Assembly: GCF_002095535.1 (NCBI RefSeq)
Contig: NZ_MLJI01000003.1
Location: 1 to 64,000 of the forward strand
Source: Pantoea cypripedii
GTDB lineage: Bacteria > Pseudomonadota > Gammaproteobacteria > Enterobacterales > Enterobacteriaceae
DNA length: 64,000 nt
Reading direction: 5' to 3'
Shown one piece after another: positions 54,901-63,852 of this stretch. The position numbers were made by a program, and so were the translations under genes. The notes beneath the pieces were generated by a model that was given only the letters and a program-made list of their open reading frames with translations, was not told where the DNA came from and did not search any database. How positions within the stretch are numbered: the first letter of the stretch is position 1; each line of letters starts with the position of its first letter.

Positions 54901-55914
54901 ATGAAACAACGCAATCTGGCGCGCAAAGGTGCGCCCACGCTGGAAGATGTGGCACGGGTGGCCGGTATTTCACCGATGACAGTCAGCCGTGCGCTCAATT
55001 CACCCCAGCAGGTCCGGCCCGCTACGGTTGAAAAGGTGCTGGCCGCCGTGCAGGCCACCGGCTATATCCCCAACGCGCAGGCGGGTAGCCTCGCCACCAA
55101 TCGTAGCCGTTTGATTGCCGTGGTGGTGCCGCAAATTAACAACAACATGTTTGTTGATACCATCCAGAGCCTCAATGACACCCTCAGTGCGCAGGGTTAT
55201 CACATGCTGTTGTGCGTGACCGGCTATGAGGCCGAAACTGAGGCGGAAACCGTTGCCACGTTGCTATCGCGTCGGCCCGATGGGGTGGTGCTGACCGGTA
55301 TCCATCACAGCAGCCAGCTGAAGAAGGTGTTGTTGCAGGCCGATGTGCCGGTGGTGGAGATTTGGGATATGACACCCACTCCCATCGATATGCTGGTCGG
55401 CTTTTCTCACGAAAAAGTCGGCGCATGCGTGGCGGCTTACCTGGCGCAGCGTGGGTATCAGCGACCGGCGTTGATCTGGACTGACGATCAGCGTGCATTG
55501 CAGCGTAAGCAGGGTCTGCTGGAGGCATTAAAAGCGCAAGGCATCGCTCTGCTTGCCGATGCACCGGTTGCGCTGCCCGCGCTGATGACGCGTGGTCGTG
55601 AAGCCTGCGCTGAGCTATTGGCGGCCCACCCCACTTCAGATGTACTGGTATGCAGTTCCGATACCCTGGCGCAGGGTGCGCTGATGGAAGCGCAGGCGCG
55701 CGGCTTGGTGGTTCCCCGACAGCTGGCGGTGATTGGTTTTGGCGATCTCGATTTTGCCGCCGCTAATTTTCCGGCGATTTCCACAGTGCGTATCGATCGT
55801 CAGGCGATGGGCAGGCTGGCGGCACAGCAGCTACTGACCCGGTTGCAAGGCGCAGCGGTGACTACGCCGATTATCGATATGGGTTTTACCATGATTCCCC
55901 GCGATTCGGGTTAA
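54901..55914 (+). CDS. LacI-family regulator of the dehydratase locus
   Basis: 337 residues: N-terminal LacI helix-turn-helix (PTLEDVARVAGISPMTVSRALNSPQQV), hinge NAQAGSLATNRSRLI, then a periplasmic-binding-protein-like sensor. It resembles the GntR/IdnR branch of LacI (sugar-acid sensing). The start is ATG 54901; a GTG at 54895 is possible. It is divergent from the talarate/galactarate dehydratase gene, whose promoter carries matching operators. Confidence 0.85.
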   Translation: MKQRNLARKGAPTLEDVARVAGISPMTVSRALNSPQQVRPATVEKVLAAVQATGYIPNAQAGSLATNRSRLIAVVVPQINNNMFVDTIQSLNDTLSAQGYHMLLCVTGYEAETEAETVATLLSRRPDGVVLTGIHHSSQLKKVLLQADVPVVEIWDMTPTPIDMLVGFSHEKVGACVAAYLAQRGYQRPALIWTDDQRALQRKQGLLEALKAQGIALLADAPVALPALMTRGREACAELLAAHPTSDVLVCSSDTLAQGALMEAQARGLVVPRQLAVIGFGDLDFAAANFPAISTVRIDRQAMGRLAAQQLLTRLQGAAVTTPIIDMGFTMIPRDSG

Positions 55915-55998
55915 GGCACGTGATCCTCATCACTGGTGAAAAATATTTTCCATGTTATAAATTGTGGAAATTTTATTTCATATGGAGAGGAAACCGTT

Positions 55999-56463
55999 AT
56001 GTCATCATCGCTTAGCCTTGAAACCCTGTTGCAACAGGAAGCGGAACACCGTCTGCCGCAGTTTGACTTCGATCTGGCCTGGCAAATCGGTCAGAGCATC
56101 CAGCAGCGTGGCCGTGAAGCGCAGGCACCCATCTCGATTGAAGTCTATGCTTTTGGTCAGGTGCTGTTTCTGGCGGCGTTGCCAGGATCCTGTCCGGATA
56201 ATCTGGAGTGGATGCGACGCAAAAGGAATACCGTATTGCGTCATGGTCACTCTTCAATGTATGTGGGGCTGCTTAACGAGCAGAAGGGCGAGCGGATGGA
56301 TCGGCAGGCGTTTATCAGCCAGGCAGATTATACCGATCACGGCGGTTCTTTCCCGCTGCTCAATCCTCAGGGCGCGATTCTCGGCGCTGTCAGCGTCAGC
56401 GGTTTACCTTCTGAAGATGATCACGCGTTAGCATTATGGGGGATTGCCCAGCTGCTGCGCTGA
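55999..56463 (+). CDS. UPF0303 family protein
   Basis: 154 residues from ATG 55999 (GAGAGGAAA upstream). Typical UPF0303/heme-degrading-domain-like sequence: FDFDLAWQIGQSIQQRGREAQAPISIEVYAFGQVLFLAALPG, then RHGHSSMYVGLL. The family has no established enzymatic role in bacteria; some members bind heme or other ligands. The open frame extends to 55936 but without an RBS. It follows the LacI regulator gene and may be in the same transcript. Confidence 0.8.
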   Translation: MSSSLSLETLLQQEAEHRLPQFDFDLAWQIGQSIQQRGREAQAPISIEVYAFGQVLFLAALPGSCPDNLEWMRRKRNTVLRHGHSSMYVGLLNEQKGERMDRQAFISQADYTDHGGSFPLLNPQGAILGAVSVSGLPSEDDHALALWGIAQLLR

Positions 56464-56468
56464 TCGGC

Positions 56469-56493
56469 GATGACCGCGTTAATCGCGGTCATC
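56469..56493. terminator. Bidirectional hairpin between convergent genes
   Basis: GATGACCGCG and its exact complement with a five-base loop, followed by TTTACTTT on the plus strand. It ends the UPF0303 transcript and perhaps the convergent LacI gene. Confidence 0.8.
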
Positions 56494-56499
56494 TTTACT

Positions 56500-57513
56500 T
56501 TATGACTTCAGGTGAGAGCGTCGTATCTGCAATTCTCCCCGCGTCCAGACGCCACCAGGGGTGGCACGTTCATCAATCAGCCGGTTTAAGGCTTCTTCAA
56601 TCAACAAATCAATACGCTGATTATAGGTGGTGAGTTGCCAGCCGGGCAGGGCGGCTTCTTCGATACCATCAAAACCCACCACCGCCATATGTTTGTTGCC
56701 AGCGCCCTCGCGCAAGGCTTCCAGTGCACCCAGCGCCAGCACATCATTCTCACAGAACAACGCGTCAATACGATCGGCAGGCGCGTGGGCATTGAGATAA
56801 TCTGTCAGCACCGCATAGCTGCGCTCCTGGGCGTAGCTACCGGCTGTCAGCAACACTTCCAGCGTTAATCCCGCCTCCGCCAGAGTCAGTTGTAAACCAT
56901 CAAGGCGCTGTAGATGGTTGCTATTGGTTTCCGGCCCGCACATATAACCGAAGCGGGTATATCCCTGCGTCAGCAGCAGCTCGCCCAACTGTTGCCCTGC
57001 GCGCAGATCATCAATTTTCACCACATCAATACCTGGAACATCATTGTTGCGACACAGCTGCACCAGCGGGATATGGTGCAGTTCCTGTGCGATGTCCACC
57101 AGTTCTTCCGTCAGTACCGTGCCGAGGAACAGCAAACCATCCACCTGCAATTGATCAGCCAGCATCATCACCGATTTATGATTCTCGCTATTGGTGATGT
57201 TGAGCAGCAGGGCCATGTAGCCACGTTTCTGCAACTGATTAGTGACCGTATCAATCAACAGCAGCGAGTGCGGGTTCCTCATCTCATCAATCACGACCCC
57301 AATAATGTGCGTCTTCTTTTGCGACAGACTGCGCGCCAGCAGGTTAGGGCGGTAGCCCAGCTCGGTTGCCACGGCCAGCACGCGTTCACGCGCTTTGTCG
57401 GAGATTGACGCACCTGGCGTAAAGGCACGCGATACCGTCCATTTCGACACACCCGCCTGGCGTGCAACATCGCTGGCGGTGGCTTTGTGGGGTTTTGTGA
57501 TGGGTTTGCTCAT
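56500..57513 (-). CDS. LacI-family regulator of the sugar/inositol-like locus
   Basis: 337 residues: LacI helix-turn-helix (TASDVARQAGVSKWTVSRAFTPGASIS), hinge YRPNLLARSLSQKKTHIIGVV and a sugar-binding sensor. I chose ATG 57513; the upstream frame to 57627 would enter the operator region. It is divergent from a binding-protein gene. Three palindromes of the TTGCACCC type lie in front of it and of its target genes (57600, 57744, 58774). Confidence 0.85.
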   Translation of the reverse strand: MSKPITKPHKATASDVARQAGVSKWTVSRAFTPGASISDKARERVLAVATELGYRPNLLARSLSQKKTHIIGVVIDEMRNPHSLLLIDTVTNQLQKRGYMALLLNITNSENHKSVMMLADQLQVDGLLFLGTVLTEELVDIAQELHHIPLVQLCRNNDVPGIDVVKIDDLRAGQQLGELLLTQGYTRFGYMCGPETNSNHLQRLDGLQLTLAEAGLTLEVLLTAGSYAQERSYAVLTDYLNAHAPADRIDALFCENDVLALGALEALREGAGNKHMAVVGFDGIEEAALPGWQLTTYNQRIDLLIEEALNRLIDERATPGGVWTRGELQIRRSHLKS

Positions 57514-57599
57514 AGCACCTGCATAGAGGAGTCGGCGAAAGGCCCCTGTTTTTTTGATGTGGCGATTATGTTTGATCTTTGCAGCCGATTGAAATGTTT

Positions 57600-57617
57600 T
57601 TTGCAATCGGGTGCAAA
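57600..57617. promoter_or_regulatory. LacI operator 1 (TTTGCAATCGGGTGCAAA)
   Basis: An 18-bp imperfect palindrome upstream of the LacI gene, likely for autoregulation. A half site TTTGCACC is at 57673-57680. Confidence 0.65.
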
Positions 57618-57743
57618 TGATTAACATTTTGTGATCGCTTTCGCTGATTTACGTTTTGCTGGATTGACTAAATTTGCACCCTGGACGACATTTCGCCAGT
57701 ACCTTCCCTGAAGATATGACTGTCCGTCTCTTTTTTTTACTTA

Positions 57744-57763
57744 TTTTGCACCCGGTTGCAAAA
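57744..57763. promoter_or_regulatory. LacI operator 2 (TTTTGCACCCGGTTGCAAAA)
   Basis: The best conserved copy: 20 bp, nine of ten base pairs symmetric. It lies 67 bp before the binding-protein start codon. Confidence 0.75.
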
Positions 57764-57829
57764 CGGTGGAAATCAGCAGTGTCGCTCTTCCGGTCGGATC
57801 ATAACACCATGACCCTACAGGAAATGACC

Positions 57830-58753
57830 ATGAAGATTGTGAAAACGATAGTTCTGATTTTAGGTGTACTCGCCATCGCCAGTGTGCAGGCTAAAACCTG
57901 GCAGGTGGGCGTTGCACTGGCCAATTTCGATCTCAATTTCGTCTCGATTCTGCGTACCCAGATGGTGCATGAGCTGGATAGCTCCGGCATGAAAGGGCAG
58001 TTCTCCGATGCCAAAGGCGATGTGGCCCTCCAGGTTCAGCAGGTGGATGATTTCATTAATCAGGGTGTTGACGCCATTATCCTCAACCCGGTGGATACCC
58101 AGGGGGTAAGGCCGATGATGGAGGCAGCCAGACGCGCCAATATCCCGCTGATCTTTGTGAATCGTAAACCGGAGGTGAAGCTGGCAGGGCAGATGGCGTA
58201 TGTCGGTTCCGATTCAGCCCTCAGCGGCAAGATGGAGATGGAAGCGCTGGCGCAACGCATGAACTACAAAGGCAATGTCGCCATCATCATGGGGGCGTTG
58301 TCGAACGAGGAAGCGCGTGAACGCACCCGCGCGGTGGAAGAGGTGATTGCTGCGCACAAGGATATGAAGGTGGTGGAAAAACAGACCGCCAAATGGCAGC
58401 GCAACGAGGCGGTGGATGTGGTGTCCAGCTGGTTGCTCAACGGTACGCCGATCGATGCCATTGCCGCCAACAATGATGAAATGGCGATTGGAGCCATTAT
58501 GGCGCTGAAACAGGCAAAAAAGGAACACATACTGGTGGCGGGCATTGATGGCACGCCGGACGGCCTGCAATTTATTAAAAGCGGTGACATGGCGGTGACC
58601 ATCTTCCAGGACGCGAAAGGACAGGCCACCGGTGCGGTGCAGGTCACCAAAGCGATGCTGGATAAACAGAAAACCGCCCCCTACAACTGGATCCCGTATG
58701 CCACGGTGACCCAGGACAATTACCAGCAGTTTGAACAGAAAAACCAGAAATGA
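57830..58753 (+). CDS. RbsB-like sugar ABC binding protein without partners
   Basis: 307 residues from ATG 57830 (AGGAAATGACC upstream): signal peptide MKIVKTIVLILGVLAIASVQA then an RbsB-type pattern, VDDFINQGVDAIILNPVDTQGV, ANIPLIFVNRKPE and AGIDGTPDGLQFIKSG. It binds a pentose/hexose or polyol in the periplasm. No ABC permease or ATPase is near, so it depends on components elsewhere or acts as a sensor. A LacI operator sits in its promoter. Confidence 0.85.
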   Translation: MKIVKTIVLILGVLAIASVQAKTWQVGVALANFDLNFVSILRTQMVHELDSSGMKGQFSDAKGDVALQVQQVDDFINQGVDAIILNPVDTQGVRPMMEAARRANIPLIFVNRKPEVKLAGQMAYVGSDSALSGKMEMEALAQRMNYKGNVAIIMGALSNEEARERTRAVEEVIAAHKDMKVVEKQTAKWQRNEAVDVVSSWLLNGTPIDAIAANNDEMAIGAIMALKQAKKEHILVAGIDGTPDGLQFIKSGDMAVTIFQDAKGQATGAVQVTKAMLDKQKTAPYNWIPYATVTQDNYQQFEQKNQK

Positions 58754-58773
58754 ACCCTTACCTCTGACCTCAA

Positions 58774-58789
58774 TTGCACCCGAGTGCAA
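58774..58789. promoter_or_regulatory. LacI operator 3 (TTGCACCCGAGTGCAA)
   Basis: A 16-bp near-palindrome in the 53-bp gap between the binding protein gene and the oxidoreductase gene, matching operators 1 and 2. Confidence 0.7.
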
Positions 58790-58806
58790 ATCATTAAGGA
58801 ATGGCT

Positions 58807-59985
58807 ATGCAAAACGGTGAAAAGAAGATCCCTCGACCTTTACGCTGGGCAATGATTGGTGGCGGGCGTTTAAGCCAGGTGGGCTACAAACATCGCTCCG
58901 GCGCGCTGCGCGATAACACTGCTTATCAACTGGTGGCCAGCGCGTTCGATATTGATGCGCAACGTGGCCGTGATTTTGGCGTCAACCTCGGAATGAACGC
59001 CGAACGTTGCTACGACAACTATCAGCAGCTGCTGGCAGAAGAAGCGCAGCGTGATGATGGCGTTGAAGTGGTAACCATCGCCACCCCTAACGGCACCCAT
59101 TATGAGATCACCAAAGCAGCACTTAATGCCGGGATTCACGTTATCTGCGAGAAACCGCTGTTTTTCACCACTGAGGAAGCGCAGGAAATTAAGGCGCTGG
59201 CGGCAGCGAAGGGGCTGATTGTCGGTGTCACTTATGGTTTCTCCGGCCATCCTTTGCTGATGCAGATGCGGGCGATGATCGCCAAAGGCGATATTGGCGA
59301 CGTACGCATGGTCGAACTGCAATACACCCACGGCTTTAGTGCCAACGATAGCGCCGACAAATTCAGTGATGCGCAAAAATGGCGTGTTGACCCGAAAATC
59401 GCCGGGCCTTCTTTTGTACTGGGCGATATCTCTACCCATACCTTCTATATCTCGCAACTGGTGCTGCCACAGCTGCATATCCAATCGCTGTTGTGCGATC
59501 GCCAGAGCTTTATTCCGTCGCGCGCCCCGCTGGAAGATAACGCGCTGGTGCTGATGCATTACGACAACGGTGCCGTGGGGCGTATGTGGGCGTCATCGAT
59601 CAACGCCGGTTCGATGGATAGCCAGAGCATTCGCGTGATTGGTTCGCGCGCCAGCCTGGAGTGGAGTGATTACAACCCTGGCGAGCTGAAATATGACGTG
59701 CAGGGACAGCCGAACCAGATACTTCATCACGGTATGCCGTATCTCGATGACAGCGCGCTGGCGGATGAACGCCTTGGTGCGCTGCATACCGAAGGGCTGG
59801 CGGAGTCATGGGCCAATATCTACCTCAAATTTGCCATTGCCATCAGCGCCACGCAGCGCGGCGATCAGCAGACCCTTGACAGCCTGATCTATCCCGATAT
59901 TAACGCTGGTCTGGAAGGGGTGCGCTGGATCGAAAACTGTGTCCGTTCGGCGGATAACGGTGCCTGCTGGGTCAACTATCAATAA
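58807..59985 (+). CDS. Gfo/Idh/MocA family oxidoreductase
   Basis: 392 residues. Rossmann N-terminus LRWAMIGGGRLSQVGYKHRSG, then the family EKPLFFTT pattern and a C-terminal beta-sheet domain with GPSFVLGDISTHTFYISQLV. It probably oxidises a sugar or inositol derivative with NAD. Start is ATG 58807 rather than 58801, since AAGGA sits directly before 58801 and 6 bases before 58807. It is followed 9 bp later by a TIM-barrel isomerase. Confidence 0.85.
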   Translation: MQNGEKKIPRPLRWAMIGGGRLSQVGYKHRSGALRDNTAYQLVASAFDIDAQRGRDFGVNLGMNAERCYDNYQQLLAEEAQRDDGVEVVTIATPNGTHYEITKAALNAGIHVICEKPLFFTTEEAQEIKALAAAKGLIVGVTYGFSGHPLLMQMRAMIAKGDIGDVRMVELQYTHGFSANDSADKFSDAQKWRVDPKIAGPSFVLGDISTHTFYISQLVLPQLHIQSLLCDRQSFIPSRAPLEDNALVLMHYDNGAVGRMWASSINAGSMDSQSIRVIGSRASLEWSDYNPGELKYDVQGQPNQILHHGMPYLDDSALADERLGALHTEGLAESWANIYLKFAIAISATQRGDQQTLDSLIYPDINAGLEGVRWIENCVRSADNGACWVNYQ

Positions 59986-59994
59986 GGAACCCTC

Positions 59995-60936
59995 ATGAGA
60001 CTCGCTTTTTGTACTGATAGCCTCGGGCATCTGCCGTTTGCAGCGATGCTGGATAAATTGCTTGAGCTGGGCGTGTATGGCGTGGAAATGACCACCGGAG
60101 GCTGGTCATCGGCACCGCATCTGCGCACGGAAGAACTGCTCGCCAGCGCCAGTCAACGTCGGCAGCTGCTTCAGGCGCTGGAAAGCCGTGGTATGACGAT
60201 CGCGGCGTTGAACGTATCGGGCAACCCACTGGATGTTGGCGAACTGGGGCAGTGCCATAAGCGCGACACCGAACAGGCGCTGGCGCTGGCCGGTGAGCTG
60301 GGCGTGGAGAAAATCGTGATGATGAGCGGCCTGCCGCCTGCCAGCCCTCACGACACCATCCCAAACTGGATCACTTACACGGTAAGCTGGCCGCCAACGC
60401 TGAAAAATTGCCTCGATTATCAGTGGAACGAAGTGGCGATTCCCTACTGGCAGGGGCTGGTGGCGCGGGCAAAAGCCAGCGGTGTGGCACGTTTCGCGCT
60501 GGAGAATTTCAGTTCGATGCTGGTGTGGAACCCGGAAACCTTGTTCCGTTTGCGCGATGCCGTCGGGCCGATGGTCGGTTTAAACCTCGATCCCAGCCAT
60601 CTGTTATGGATGGGAGGTGACCCGATTGCAGCGGCGCGGGCGCTCGGCCCGGCGATTCACCATGTACACGGTAAAGATGTGCGACTGGAACGCGGGCTGG
60701 TGAATATCAACGGGCTGCTGGAAACCAAACCGGTGGAGGATGTTGCCAATCGGGCCTGGAACTACGTTGCGGTGGGCTGCGGCCAGGATCTGCAATGGTG
60801 GAAGGAGTTCTTCTCGGTGGTGCGCATGATGGGCTACAACGATTGGGTCTCGCTGGAGATGGAGGATCTCACCATGTCGGTGGAGGCGGGTGTCACCTCG
60901 TCAATCGCCGCTCTGCAACAATCCATCAGTCAGTAA
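59995..60936 (+). CDS. Sugar phosphate isomerase/epimerase (IolE/IolI-type TIM barrel)
   Basis: 313 residues of the AP-endonuclease-2-type TIM barrel family. Seen: LELGVYGVEMTTGGW near residue 25, a metal-site ALENFSSMLVWN, the metal pair LDPSHLLWMGGD and HVHGKD, and a late VSLEMED. These enzymes isomerise or dehydrate sugars or inositol intermediates with a divalent metal. It follows the oxidoreductase gene closely and shares its regulation. Exact substrate unknown. Confidence 0.82.
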   Translation: MRLAFCTDSLGHLPFAAMLDKLLELGVYGVEMTTGGWSSAPHLRTEELLASASQRRQLLQALESRGMTIAALNVSGNPLDVGELGQCHKRDTEQALALAGELGVEKIVMMSGLPPASPHDTIPNWITYTVSWPPTLKNCLDYQWNEVAIPYWQGLVARAKASGVARFALENFSSMLVWNPETLFRLRDAVGPMVGLNLDPSHLLWMGGDPIAAARALGPAIHHVHGKDVRLERGLVNINGLLETKPVEDVANRAWNYVAVGCGQDLQWWKEFFSVVRMMGYNDWVSLEMEDLTMSVEAGVTSSIAALQQSISQ

Positions 60937-60943
60937 ATCCTTT

Positions 60944-60971
60944 AACACGGCGGGCGATAGCTCGCCGTGTT
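60944..60971 (+). terminator. Hairpin terminator after the isomerase gene
   Basis: AACACGGCGGGC pairs with GCTCGCCGTGTT (one mismatch), loop GATA, followed by CTGT. The T-tract is poor, so efficiency is uncertain. Confidence 0.6.
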
Positions 60972-61033
60972 CTGTACATCCCGCCGCGTCTGCCCGATAC
61001 TTCGTATTTATACGTACCATTGAGAGACAGCTT

Positions 61034-61372
61034 ATGACCAGACATCCACCGCGCGCAGAGATTCGCCTGGAAAACGTGCTGGCGGCGCTCGGCAACCCGA
61101 TGCGGATGACGGTGGTTAGCATCCTTGCCGATGGTGGTGAGCATACCTGCGGTTCGTTGTTGCAGGGCGTATCGAAATCCACGCTGACCCATCACTGGCG
61201 CGTATTGCGCGACAGTGGCGTGATCTGGCAGCGACCTTCCGGACGTGAAAACCTGTTGTCACTGCGGCGGGAAGATTTGAATGCGCGTTTTCCAGGCCTG
61301 GTGGAGGCTTTGCTGGCGGCAGCCGAACAGGATGCGCTCACGCGCGCCACCCTCGCTGATTTTCATCCCTGA
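61034..61372 (+). CDS. ArsR-family winged-helix regulator
   Basis: 112 residues from ATG 61034. ArsR pattern: LENVLAALGNPMRMTVVSIL, the recognition helix SKSTLTHHWRVLRDSGVIWQ and a wing with RENLLSL. No Cys cluster for metal. The final 114 bp overlap antisense with the end of the convergent MFS gene, so the two share their 3' ends. It may control that MFS gene. Confidence 0.8.
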   Translation: MTRHPPRAEIRLENVLAALGNPMRMTVVSILADGGEHTCGSLLQGVSKSTLTHHWRVLRDSGVIWQRPSGRENLLSLRREDLNARFPGLVEALLAAAEQDALTRATLADFHP

Positions 61373-62608
61373 AGCAGGTTGCATTTGCCACAGAGTGGCA
61401 ACAGCGGTACTGGCCTGATCACAGATGGCGCGCCGGCCTGCCAGAGGTGCCATCACCATTTGTATCGCGGCAATCACCACCAGCAATGTCAGCGGCAGCA
61501 GCCAGTTGCCGCTGACGTCGTGCAACATACCAAAGCACAGCGGCCCCAGCGCTGCCAGACCATATCCCACGCATTGCGCCATGCCGGATAGCTTCGATGC
61601 CTGGCGATGATCCTGGGTACGGAGATTAAATAACGCGAGGCAAATCACCATTGATGCACCCGCCCCCAGACCTGCCAGCACCAGCCACAACAGCGCCAGT
61701 GCCGGAGCCAGCAGTAAGCCGGTTACCGCAATAAAAATCGCCAGCGAAGCTGCAAAGCCAATGGCACGTTGATCGCGGAATTTTTTCAGCGCGCTCATAC
61801 AGGCCAGGTTGGCGACAATCGCCACAATTTGATAGACGAACAACATCCCACCGGCTTCCAGCTGGCTGATACCGTTGTCCTGCGCAAAGGGGGTAAACCA
61901 GCCAATCAGGGTGTAAAAGGTCAGCGACTGACAGGCCATAAATAACGACACCTGCCAGCCGATGGCGGAACGCCACGGCGAGCGTGCCAGGGATTGAGCT
62001 GATGCGGCATGAGGATGTGCTGCGGTTTTTTTCAGCAGTGGCAGCCAGGCCAGTAGCGCGACGATGGCGGGGACTAACCAGACGCCCAGCGCCAGATGCC
62101 AGCCCGCACCAGTGAGTTGCGCCAGCGGTACCGCCACGCCTGACGCGATGCTGGCGGTGATCGCCATGGTGGTGGCATAAAGGCCGATATAACGCGCAGT
62201 GTGAGCGGTGAAGTCGCGCTTGATGAGCGGTGGCAGTAAGACGTTGGCGGCGGCGATACCGGCGCTGAGCAACAGCGTACCGGCCCATAACGCGTTTTCA
62301 CTACCGCTGATGCGCAGTAGCGAGCCCAGCGTAATCAACAGCAGCGCCCCCCATAAACTGCGCTCCAGTCCGAAACGGTTGCCCAGCCAGGCTGCGGGTG
62401 GGGCGAGAGTGGCAAACATCAGCAGCGGCAGGAAATTCAGCACGCCTGCGGCGCTGGCACTCAGGCCAAAGGTCAGGCGGATATTTTCCAGCACCGGCCC
62501 GGTGGCGGTGATCGGCGTGCGCAGGTTGGCCGCAGTCAGTAGCAGCAGGAACAGGAAAAAACCGGAACGGCGCAGGGCAGGCATTGCAGAGAGTACAGGC
62601 TGGGTCAT
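61259..62608 (-). CDS. CynX/NimT-type MFS transporter
   Basis: 449 residues, 12 membrane helices. Early ANLRTPITATGPVLENI and the loop WLGNRFGLERSLWGALLL fit the CynX/NimT group (cyanate, nitroimidazole). The last 50 or so residues are hydrophilic and overlap the ArsR gene. I chose ATG 62608 over the upstream ATG 62647, but the choice is not firm. Confidence 0.8.
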   Translation of the reverse strand: MTQPVLSAMPALRRSGFFLFLLLLTAANLRTPITATGPVLENIRLTFGLSASAAGVLNFLPLLMFATLAPPAAWLGNRFGLERSLWGALLLITLGSLLRISGSENALWAGTLLLSAGIAAANVLLPPLIKRDFTAHTARYIGLYATTMAITASIASGVAVPLAQLTGAGWHLALGVWLVPAIVALLAWLPLLKKTAAHPHAASAQSLARSPWRSAIGWQVSLFMACQSLTFYTLIGWFTPFAQDNGISQLEAGGMLFVYQIVAIVANLACMSALKKFRDQRAIGFAASLAIFIAVTGLLLAPALALLWLVLAGLGAGASMVICLALFNLRTQDHRQASKLSGMAQCVGYGLAALGPLCFGMLHDVSGNWLLPLTLLVVIAAIQMVMAPLAGRRAICDQASTAVATLWQMQPASGMKISEGGARERILFGCRQQSLHQAWKTRIQIFPPQ

Positions 62609-62853
62609 TTTTCGCACCATAGAAAAAGGCAGAACAATTCTGCTCATGGTGCGTTGGTTGACGTTAACGCTTACGCAGCGGCAGGTTGCCGTTGGGAGTC
62701 GGTGATACTAACGAGGCCGGGAGGGGATGTAAAGGGGGAATGCTTGCCAACGGAACAGGCATAAGCCTTTAGGCGGCTAGAGTTGCAGAGTTGGCTTTTT
62801 GTTCATAGAATTACTTTGTTCATGAATCATGAACATTGATAAGGTGTGAACAA

Positions 62854-63852
62854 ATGAACGAAGAACAGCTCTTATCAGATGCGATTGAAAACCTTGCTGA
62901 TGGTTTTAGCCTGACTTATGTAAACAGTTCGGAAGGGGCGGGGCGTGATTACTGTGCAGAACTGATAGCCCCAAATGGCGAGCGGGTTCATTTGGCATTG
63001 GAAGTAAAATATATTCATCGTAAGCAGACACTTTTGACTGCAAAAGAGCGAATGACACATGATGCAGGCGGTCTTCCGTGGCTGCTGGTATGTAATCGAC
63101 TTACGCCTGACTTAGCTGCATTTTGTGCCTCACAAAAAATTAATTATCTTGATAGCGCCGGAAATACCCGTATCCAGGTACCTGGGCTGTACCTGATGGT
63201 AGCAGGACGGTATGAGAAAAAAACTGTGCCTTCGGGTAGCAAAATGGCTGAAGGTGTGATGAAGTTGCTTTTTGTTTTGTTATCGGATCCCGATACGTTA
63301 AATAATACCTATCGTAGTCTGGCAGAGTTATCCGGCATTTCTCTCGGGATGGTTAGCAAGGCTTTTGGCTATCTTGAAAATCAACGTTATTACCGTAAAG
63401 CTCAAGGCGGCAGGCGTCTGATGAAAGAAGATGAGCTGGTAGCATTATGGATTAATGATTATGCAAACGCGTTACGCCCCAAATTAAAGCAGCTCTACGC
63501 AGACTTCCCCAAATCATGGGAGCAATTGGCACTTTTGCCGGATGAATATTCGGGTGGAGAAATTGTCGCAGCAGAATTGAGTGAGGGATACTTACTTCCC
63601 AGTACGGGAATAGTTTATACCCCGTATCCGTTATTGCAACGCCGTAAAGAACTGGGCTTAAAACCTGCACGCGATGGTCATTTTCAGTTAATAACATGTT
63701 TTTGGGGAAGTTTTAAACTAAATACCCGAGCTAAAACAATCTTGTGCCTGGCAGAACTACTGGGCAGTGGCGATGATAGAAATCGAGAAGTTGCGAGGAT
63801 TATTAATGACAAATATCTTAACCTTAACGAATCCGCTCTCTTCAGTTATTGA
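62854..63852 (+). CDS. AbiEi-family antitoxin (type IV toxin-antitoxin)
   Basis: 332 residues from ATG 62854 (AAGGTG upstream). It has an N-terminal nuclease-like part (VHLALEVKYIHRKQTLLTAKERM) and a winged-helix segment (TYRSLAELSGISLGMVSKAFGYLENQRYYR), as in the AbiEi antitoxin group. It is followed by an overlapping nucleotidyltransferase toxin gene. AbiEi proteins repress the operon and counter the toxin. Confidence 0.75.
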   Translation: MNEEQLLSDAIENLADGFSLTYVNSSEGAGRDYCAELIAPNGERVHLALEVKYIHRKQTLLTAKERMTHDAGGLPWLLVCNRLTPDLAAFCASQKINYLDSAGNTRIQVPGLYLMVAGRYEKKTVPSGSKMAEGVMKLLFVLLSDPDTLNNTYRSLAELSGISLGMVSKAFGYLENQRYYRKAQGGRRLMKEDELVALWINDYANALRPKLKQLYADFPKSWEQLALLPDEYSGGEIVAAELSEGYLLPSTGIVYTPYPLLQRRKELGLKPARDGHFQLITCFWGSFKLNTRAKTILCLAELLGSGDDRNREVARIINDKYLNLNESALFSY

